NCBI RefSeq assembly: GCF_040802235.1
Contig: NC_133165.1
Coordinates: 11,875,623 to 11,939,622 of the forward strand
DNA length: 64,000 nt
From: Manis javanica
Taxonomy: Eukaryota > Chordata > Mammalia > Pholidota > Manidae
Reading direction: 5' to 3'
Part shown: in pieces, positions 55,501 through 64,000 of the stretch
Layout: every line of letters starts with the position of its first letter
Numbering within the stretch: the stretch's first letter is position 1
Position numbers and translations under genes: made by a program
The notes under the pieces: generated by a model
What the model saw: only the letters and a program-made list of their open reading frames with translations
What the model was told of the DNA's origin: nothing
Databases searched by the model: none

Positions 55501-57126
55501 CTGATGACCTGAGTAACTAGAAGGATTGAGTAGCCATTTACAGAGTTGGGAAAGACTGTAGGAGAAGCATGGTGATGTTAACTTATTTCCCACTAACTCT
55601 TTAAAAATCTTACTGAAGTGATTTATGTGTTTGCATCCCCCACTAGCCTACAAGAAATTCAAGGCTAGGGATATTTTGAGTCATCTTGCAATTCCAAAGC
55701 CTTGCTTAGTACTTGACAGTGTATGTGGCCAAAAAGTGTTAATGAATTTTAATAAATCAGATTACTCAATATGTCATATAAAACCCAATTGCCTTCCTCA
55801 GTTGTCTGAATCTGTACTCAATGTCTTTGATTTCATGAGGCTATCATAAATATAATCTGTCTAAACTTGCATGGTAAATAGTAGCTGCTATTTCAGTTAG
55901 TCACTACCACCCACATCTCCTTTTTTCAAAATCTGAATGAGAGATGTTGGCAGAATATAAACGTCTTTAAAAGGATTTCACTTATTTTTTAAAGAATACT
56001 AAAATTGAAATATAGTCAGCCCTAAGTGTGCATTTAATGTTTACAACCTGTGCTCACTATTTGTATACCTTAATTTTCTTTTTCTGACCTTAGGAGAGTA
56101 ATTATTTAGGGGCATAAGAGTTTCTGGCAAAAGGCAAACAGAAAAAATCTAATGTTTTTGCTGCAAATGAAAAAACACCTTATTTTACACCACCTGTTAT
56201 CTGTCATTGTTTACCCTCTTAAATTTATTTTTCTTCTCTATTCCTTTTTATTTTTGAAGTTGCCCATTAGATGAAAGAAGACAATGACATATTTCCAGTA
56301 AATCTATAAATATTTTGAATAATAGATCTTAACATTATACAAATGATAAAACCAGGGAGAGCAGAAGCTATTCCTTAACAAATTGAGTTACAGAGATGAA
56401 ACCTTTGGTAGTGTTCTGGGTGTTTGGAACAAAATAAAAGGAAATATTTTTGTACAAGAGTATGTGTACTGTGAAAACTGAGTATCTTATTGTTGAAAAT
56501 TGTTAAAGCTTATGACCCACTGCATTCAAGTATAGTAGACATTCTCTTGAATGTCTGAAAAGATTTATGGAATGAAACATACATGATTGCTGATTTCTTT
56601 AATTAATAGTTCATTGCAGTTGCATATTTTCAGAGGAAAACTGTAAAAGCTACGTCTTTAAGAATCTCTACAGCTTTTTTAGAAAATTCAGAAGTGCATT
56701 TAGTATGTGTGTAAATATACGGGTAAAATAACCTTTAAATTATCATATGCATTTCAATTAAATATATGAAAAAACAAGTTATTTCATGATTAATTTTATA
56801 GGGTATAGACACATTAAATCATGGGTAAATCCAGTTTCATAACTGATATTCCAACATAAGTTGTCTGCTATTCATTTATTTTATTTAACATGAGGAAAAT
56901 GCTAATGTCTTTTTATTTTGTAATGTATTGTTATCACTATTGAAATTATAGAAAACAAAGTATTAGGAAGTATTTAAATAAGAAAATCAGATTTAGCAAA
57001 ATCAGTAGTTTTCATATTAAGTATATCATGGTCTAGTGTGTCTAAATACTAGTAAATGAAAAGTGGCTAGTATGTTATGGGCCACAAATTTAAACCAATT
57101 GAGATAATAATAATTTCTTCTGTGTT

Positions 57127-57143
57127 AAAAAATACATGTTTTG
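57127..57143. repeat. TSD of short L1 insertion, left copy
   Basis: AAAAAATACATGTTTTG, identical to 57450-57466. Confidence 0.92.
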
Positions 57144-57449
57144 CAGCAGCAGAATCACAGAACCCAAGAATGAACTAACAGTTACCAAAGGGAAAGGGAC
57201 TGGGAAGGATGGGTGGGAAGGGAGGGAGAAGGGGAGGGAGAAAGGGGGCCTTACGATTAGCATGTATAATGTTGGGGGAGGCACGGGGAGGGCTGTGCAA
57301 CACAGAGAAGACAAGTAGTGCTTCTACAGCATCTTACTATGCTGATGGACAGTGACTGTAATGGGGGTTGTGGGGGGGACTTGGTGAAGGGGGGAACCTA
57401 GTAAACATAATGTTCTTCATGTAATTGTAGATTAATGATACCAAAATAA
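57144..57449 (+). mobile_element. 5'-truncated young L1 (3'UTR only)
   Basis: 306 bp that align with 9403-9700 of the full-length L1, from CAGCAGCAGAATCACAGAAC through the G-rich tract to GTAATTGTAGATTAATGATA then CCAAAATAAA. It is flanked by a perfect 17-bp TSD, so it is recent. It keeps an AATAAA at its end that the full-length L1 lacks. Confidence 0.93.
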
Positions 57450-57466
57450 AAAAAATACATGTTTTG
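57450..57466. repeat. TSD of short L1 insertion, right copy
   Basis: AAAAAATACATGTTTTG. The first As overlap the element's short A tail. Confidence 0.92.
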
Positions 57467-59379
57467 AAAGGTCTAGAATAATTCTACAAGAAAACTTGGG
57501 AACTATTACCAACAACCTCAAACTGAATTATAAACAAAACAGTCCCAACATTGGAAAAGTTATCTTTCAAGTCTGTTTGGTATGACATAAAGATACTGAG
57601 TTTCACTGTTTACTTGTATGTCTACTGGCATTTGACTTTCAGGTATAAAACTTTTCATTGAAATCCAATCTGCCTGGACTATTACTGGATATGTGAAAAA
57701 TGTGTGTTTAATTAATAATTCTTACCAAACACAAGAAACAGATGCCCCTGCATCCCATCATACCAATTTATTATACACATATATTTTATAGCATCATACA
57801 TTCATCCATATTCATTAAAAATAATACCAATATCATTTTTCCATCCTTCAGTTTTAGTATATTTTAAAGTCAACCAATCCTTTTTTGATAATAGATGTGA
57901 TATTTCTCTTCAATCCTAAGGCACTGTACCAGATACGGATTTGTCCTAAGAAAATTCAGGTTTTTCAGAAACATTACCTGTCTTTATTATCTCTACATTA
58001 AATCTATGAGCCTCTTGCTGGTTGGACCCTTTCTTTCCCTAGGCTTCTACAGGGAGATTCATGTGTTGCCCAAAGGATGAAAAAGTTCCTCTCATCTTCT
58101 CAGCATCCAGGTCTCATTAAGCCCTCCACCACCACCACCCCAGAAACCCCTGAGGTGAGGACAGATGAAGGTGTGCGCAGTTCACTAGGGCCACCCTTTC
58201 TGCAAGACTTGCATGAGTGCCTTGAACTGTGTCTTAGAATGTGAGGGTGTTTTGCCACTCTTTGTTCTCCCAGCCTGAGGCCTCAACCCCAGTCTACACA
58301 AAAGGCCAGCTTTGAGCATGTTGTAATTTAGTGTCTCCATCTTATCACAAACATGCATCAAATACTTTATTAACAAAAACATGGATCCTCTTTCACACGG
58401 GATCGCTGCTCAGAAGAAAAGGCAATGTCCTTTAACTTGTAAAGATCGTTTTTCTGGACACCGCCTGTGCAGGAAACATTTAGCATCACAGCCCTGAGCA
58501 ACTGTCTACTTTTAGAAATCCTGCCTGCAAGGTGGACCCTTGGCTTGCACCTTGGAACTCAGCTGAGGAACAGTTCCCAACACTGATACAAAGCTTTCCT
58601 TAGATGATGAGCGCCTCATTGTGCCTCAACTGTACAAATAATGTGGTTTATGCTGAACTCCTGCTTTCCCTTTGGGAGTCAGGAATTTGAGTATGTGCTA
58701 GGCAGGGGGTGCCTATGTATAGTCCCCAACAAAAACCTTGGGTTCTGAGCATCTGATGGGCCTCCCTGGAAGAAAATACTTCAATGTTGTCACAGCTCAT
58801 TGCTAGAAGAATTAGATGTGTTCTGTGTGAGTCCAGAGGTAGGAGACTCAAAAATCGGTGCCTGGTTTCCTTCTTATTTATGTCCCATGAGCCTTTACCC
58901 TTTGTTAATTTTTTTTTATAATTTCACTGTAATAAATATTAAATGAGTAAAATCATATGCTGAGTCTTAGAGTCTTTCTAATGAATTACTGAACATAGAG
59001 TGGTCATGGGGACCCTCAACACACTCCCTGAAAAAAATTCTATTTTAGCAAAGGGCTTGAGGCCATCTGAGATTCAGGAATGATGCTGTCAATACACAGA
59101 AATACATTACTTTAATGGGAAATATTTGCTTTGTTTATTCTGGTAGTTAAGGTCATTACTAACATAACTACTTTTAAATGCCACTGCCATTTCATTTCAC
59201 CATCGATGAAGCCACTAAATAAGTCTAAGGTCACTGAGTTTTTCAAATTCTTTCTCCAGGTCCTCTCCCTATCTTTCCTAATTCTGTTTCCGTTTGCGTG
59301 AATGCCTCCTCCCACTCTCCCACTGGCAGAACCACCGAAAGGCAGGAAAGTGGAGTGGCTGATGCATTGTTTCGAAGTA

Positions 59380-59475
59380 GGATGGTCTAGGCTCCAATCA
59401 TGCCAATTACTAGCTACAACCTTGAGCAAGTTATTTATCCTTTCTGTAGCTGTTTCCTTATTTGAAAAAAAAAAG
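59380..59475 (+). repeat. MIR fragment
   Basis: CAATTACTAGCTACAACCTTG, GAGCAAGTTATTTATCCTTT and CTGTTTCCTTATTTGAAAA are in MIR order. Confidence 0.7.
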
Positions 59476-61059
59476 CATATAATAAAAAAAATAAACCTAC
59501 AAAGAAGGCCCAAGTATTTTAGGATCAAATGATTCAATATTTATAAAGCATTTAAAACTACATAGCACATTGTAAATGAGCAATATGTATTTATATAATA
59601 AACAAATTAGACTAGCTCCGTAAGTGCTGTGAAGAACATTTTACAATGGCTAATTGTTCTAAAGAAAAACATGCTGTGCCTCTGGCTGAGATCCTTGGAG
59701 CAGGGCTAACAGTATATTTGGAGAGAGAGGAACGTTTTTAAGTCAATAAGCTAAACTGCCTCCTGCTTTCCTGGAACATCAAGTAGAATGGGCTGATTTC
59801 AGGAATGCTTCAGGGGGGCACTATCTTTTAAGTATAGCTAATATGCAATCTCGGGAGGCATTTTTAAAAGGCGTCTAGAATAATTTCACTTGAAAATCTG
59901 TCAGACGCTACCAATAACTTCAAAATAAATTGTGAACAAAACAGCCATACGATTGGGAATTTTGATTTTCTGGTTTGTAGGATATTGAAAATAAACTGAC
60001 TTTTTGCCTTCACTCTTGGGTCTACCACTGTTTTGATTTTGAGTTATAAATCTTTTCTTCCAAATGCAACCAGCAAAGGTGGTTGGGCCTCTTGGCCCTC
60101 TGAACCCAGAAGACTTATGGGGAGACAAGATAAATATCTTGGCATCTGTCCACATTTCCTGCCACTCTGCCCACAAGTCCCCCATAAAACCCGTTCTTTT
60201 ATGTTCACAGCCCTCTAGTCTAATGGCCCCTCCATATCCTCACCATTCTCACCCACGTCTGTCTTCACCTCCTTTTTATTTAATTAGATTTATGATTCAT
60301 CTTTATCGCTCCCTTAATCTTAGTGGCCAAGTCTATGCTGGCTCAGCACAGTTGCAGTTTGCTGGAGAAAACACTGGGAATGCACGGAATGCTATAAAAT
60401 CATGATCATTGACATTACGTCAGCATTCAGTACTTCCTAGCAATGGTAGCGGTTTTCTGGTAAACTCCCTCTCTCAGGGGGAATAAGATTTTGTGCAGGG
60501 TATTATGGAGTGGAGAAGTGAGGAAGTACTCTTTCAGGAACTATAAAAATGATCATAAATAATGAATATGTAAATACATTCCCTGTTTATGGATTTAGCA
60601 AAAGCCCTTTTAATCCTCAGACCAGCATCTTATGGCAGAAAAAGCACAGAGGTGGGAATGAAATAACCTGAAGTTGAGCTCTGGGTCCGTCCACCTAGGC
60701 TCTTACGTCACGTAACCACTGGAGCCTCAGAAGCTCCTTCCCACGTCCCTACAGAATGGGCTGCAGAAGGGACTTCATATCTGGCTATGTCCGTGTGAAA
60801 CCCTAATTCTTCTGTTTGTCTCTCATCCTCCAACTAAGAGGTGTAAACATCAGTAACTCTAATTTAGAAGCTGTTGAAAAACAGCCCTCTTTACAAGTCT
60901 TTTTATCAAATTGTCTCTCAGGAGCTCCAGGCATTCCCTAGGTCTCTTCTGGAACATTAGCTCTGCCTTATTGGAGAAAAGACTAAGGGAACATTTAGTT
61001 TTTCTTTGAATACCATGGTGTTACCCTCAGATTTGAAGTACAATATTTTCTTTGGTTTT

Positions 61060-61920
61060 GAAAAGGTCCTAAAATTTCATTATGGTATGATATCATTATC
61101 CCATTTTAACCCAGTTGGTTTGAACAGAGTGTACCACAATTCAGTTGTGGCACCAGCCACCTGGAGTTAGTAAAGACCAACCAGTTAAAGGGCACAGTCC
61201 CCAGAAAGACTGATCTTACGTCAGAGGCCAGTCATGCTTAGGAGATCAGTAGGGGCCACCTGTACTTCTGACTGACTGGCTATACATTTGGAGGTTCCCA
61301 CAACCTTCTCAGGTTTGATAATTTACTAGAGGATTCACAGAACTCAAGAAAAGTGCTATATTCATCATTACTATGTTTTATTATGAAGGACAGAAATCAG
61401 GAGAACTGGTCAAATGAAAAGTCACAGAGGGGGAGGGTAAGGCAAGAAGAGGGAGCACCTGGGTCTCCGCTGTGGAATCAGGGTGCAGTCCCCCTCCCAG
61501 CCCACCAGTGTGCTCACCAACGGGAGGCTCCATGAGTTTCACTAAGTATGCACGATTGAGTGAATCACTGGCCGCATGATGGAACTCAAACCCCAGCTTC
61601 CCTGTGTTCCCTGGAGATCAGAACTTTGGCTGGTAACATGTGGCTCAAAGCTCCAACCCTGTAAAGTCATAGCTGATCTTTCTGTAGGGTGGCCTACCCC
61701 ATCCTAAATGACCTTGTCAGCATAAGCTAACTAGGGACCCACCATGGGTCACCTCATTAGCAGAAACTACCAGGGCCCTCTGTGAATAACAAAGAAATCC
61801 CATCACTGAGGAAATCTCAGGAGTTCGGTTTTCCTCCTAGGACCCAGGGACAAAGGCCAATCAAATTCTTTATAACAACAGTTATGTTGTTTTTATTACT
61901 AATAGATATATCATAAACCA
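61060..61920 (+). repeat. Ancient ERV-type LTR, family not resolved
   Basis: TTACTAGAGGATTCACAGAA, CCAGTGTGCTCACCAACGGG, ATGCACGATTGAGTGAATCA, TGGCCTACCCCATCCTAAAT, CACCTCATTAGCAGAAACTA and GGGACAAAGGCCAATCAAAT follow the order of an old mammalian ERV LTR family. The ends are uncertain. Confidence 0.5.
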
Positions 61921-61969
61921 GTGGACTATGTGGGTACATGAGTTTCAAACGGGCGGCACATAATACTAC

Positions 61970-62125
61970 TCTTGACTTGCTGGCAGTGTGTAAAAATCAA
62001 AGTACCTTGGTTCGCAACTCTATTCCTCATTCGTTCTGTCACCACTTGAGACAGTTACTTAAACTCAGCACCTCAGTTTTCTGATTTATAAAAGGTAGAA
62101 AATAAAATATCTACCTCATTGCTGA
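61970..62125 (+). repeat. MIR fragment
   Basis: TTGAGACAGTTACTTAAACT, CAGCACCTCAGTTTTCTGAT and AAATAAAATATCTACCTCAT are in MIR order. Confidence 0.6.
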
Positions 62126-64000
62126 TTATTTGTTATCTGTCCTAGCCCCCTCTCATTTCCATGCTCTTAATGTACCAGGCTTTGTCTTGGTCATTTTTGT
62201 CCCTCCAGTGTCTTGCACATGGGAGGTCACAAATACATGTTCCAAGGATTTTCATGGACTCGGAACCCAAGACACAACCATTACTTTTGTGCTTCCTTTA
62301 CTTCAGTTATCTTCATTTGGCTCAAAGGAATGGGAAGATTTTGGAATTTAGGGGAATTTTGTCGAATTCTTCCCGAAAAGCAAGAGATGGAACACCCAAT
62401 TCAAACTGGCTTAGGCAAAATCAAGACTGTAACTGCCCCTGCACCTGAGTAGCCCGTGGATCGTTCTGCCTTCTGGTGTGGTTTGGTTCAAGGTTGAAAT
62501 GTCACTGGACCCATGTCTTGGTTCATCATCCCCTGGGGTATTTCTGTCCCCTAGCTTCTGCTGATGATTTCCACTAGCTTTAAGGTTTTCCCTGGTGGTA
62601 CCAAGATGGCAACAGAGAGACTATGAAATCTGCACATTACCACACCAGGAGATTGATAGAAATTTTCTTTTTTAGATGCTCCAAGAACATGTAACTACTG
62701 GCTCTGATTAGCTCATCTGCTCATCCCTAAATCAATCACTTTGTCCAGTGGAGAATGGAATCCATATTAGTTTAAGCCAATCAGATACCACCCTGAGAGC
62801 CTGGCTTCCAGTTAACGCTATCCAAACCGAGTTGAATAAAAATGCAGTGTGAATTCCCCAGATGAGAAAAATGACAGTTGTCTGATGGTGTGGGGACTGA
62901 TGGGTGAAGCGAAAGCAACCGACATATTTCCATTTCAGCTGCTATCTTGCAAATGTCCTCTTCATTCTTCTGTCAGGGAGACTTAGACACTTCCCAGTCT
63001 TTTTTGATACTTTCTAGGTCTCTTCTTCCATCCTTCTGTCCTTCCTACTTGTGTTACTTCTTTCCTTCAGTCTTTCTGCTCCTAGGCGATCAGCTAACTT
63101 TACTCTTGCTTCAACGGCATTTCAAAATTTTGGTCATTATCAAGGCACAGAATGAAAAACCAACAGATATTTAGTGATCATGGAGTTGATTCTTCTTGCT
63201 AGGAGTCATTGTGAGATTCTTCTGGGAGAATTCTTCAACTGAATATGTCTCTATTTCAAGGAATGCAGATGAAGCCAGTAGGAAAAATTTTAGCATAGCC
63301 CCAGGTTTTTTTTTTTTAACTGAACTGCCAATACTCATGGGAATGATTATTCTTGACATTGAACGCCCCAGTCTCACAGTGCAGCTTGCTACTTCATCCC
63401 AAAATGAATCAGTCTGTATTTAACAGCCTGAAACTAGGATTCACAATTCTCATTTGGAAAATGTTCACAAAAGCATTTGATTTTTATATGCAGTTGTTTT
63501 TCATTGTAAACACTTTTTGACCTATATTTTTTCTTCTGCCTAGCTTCCTCAGCTAGGGAGGAAATGCTACCATGGCAACATGTCAGCTGTAGCCACCTCT
63601 GCATAATTTCAATTGTCCAAGAGCAATTAAAATTTTCAAGCCAACTTACAGTGAAGTTTAATGGCAGTACAAGTGACTTCAGCATCTTGTTGTCTCAAGA
63701 AATTATTTGTAGAAACTCTTGAATTTTAAATTTAATTGTAGCCTCACATGGAAAGTTAAACCACATTTTAAATTTCACTGAAGTTCTGTCTTTTAGTTGA
63801 AGGACATTTGTTTCAAGGAAGGAAACCCCCTCTGAAGCAGTTTCATGAATCTAGTCCAAATGGAGTGGTATTTCGTGTGCCATTTCTTAAATTTATATTT
63901 TCTAGCTAAAAAGCATCAATTCCATTGCCTGACATTTTATACTTACCATTAATCTTGGGAATTGTCTTCTTTTCTTGTTCATTTTTTTTTCAGAAAGAAG

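Larger units (their letters stand above)
53201..64000. other. Intergenic DNA downstream of TSPAN19
   Basis: 10.8 kb without a convincing exon on either strand. In mammals SLC6A15 lies beyond TSPAN19 on this side, but none of its coding text is seen here. The content is a tandem palindrome (54464), an old repeat (54715-55500), a young L1 3' end (57144), a MIR (59380), an old LTR (61060) and unique AT-rich sequence. Confidence 0.6.

Noticed and set aside
53201-64000. Search for SLC6A15, the expected next gene
   Set aside because: No transporter-like coding text or plausible exon was found on either strand; it probably starts beyond the window.

Overview
This window is nuclear DNA from a placental mammal. 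It is AT-rich, its genes are split into many exons with GT-AG introns, and it holds ancient MIR, L2, MaLR and L1M repeats plus one young, intact LINE-1. Two head-to-head protein genes identify the locus: LRRIQ1 on the minus strand and TSPAN19 on the plus strand. This is the arrangement found at human 12q21.31, here in reverse orientation. The young L1 subfamily is not a primate or rodent type, and I recognise no Alu, B1/B2, SINEC or BovA element. Its 3' end resembles what I remember of pangolin L1s, but the species assignment is only a guess.

Layout. At 1-33.5 kb is the 5' half of LRRIQ1, read right to left: a non-coding first exon ending at 33497, the start codon at 30679, and coding exons down to 502. 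The exons I traced give about 894 codons in one unbroken reading frame and cover the acidic N-terminus, the coiled coil, the first IQ motif and the first leucine-rich repeats. The rest of the gene lies off the left edge. At 33.5-33.9 kb is a GC-rich shared promoter with a perfect RFX X-box and an adjacent CCAAT box, fitting a gene pair used in ciliated cells. At 33.9-53.2 kb is TSPAN19, complete: eight coding exons give exactly 248 residues with four membrane spans and a six-cysteine large extracellular loop. From 53.2 to 64 kb I see only intergenic DNA with repeats.

The main event is in the LRRIQ1 intron between 1950 and 17077. A full-length L1 (5'UTR with about five ~210-bp promoter monomers, intact ORF1 and ORF2, G-rich 3'UTR) lies antisense to the host gene. 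The 15-bp target-site duplication does not flank the L1 body. It flanks a 9.67-kb unit made of the L1 plus about 2.75 kb of downstream DNA that ends in its own ATTAAA signal and a pure A tail. This is best read as an unusually large 3' transduction. The carried DNA includes an endogenous-retrovirus 3' end (Env-TM remnant, U3-R, poly(A)).

A second copy of that ERV 3' end sits 17 bp from a TSPAN19 splice acceptor. It has its own 15-bp TSD, a poly(A) tail and a twin-priming inversion. Together the copies point to an ERV-derived transcript family moved by L1 machinery. A third L1-made insertion, a 306-bp 3' end with a 17-bp TSD, lies at 57.1 kb.
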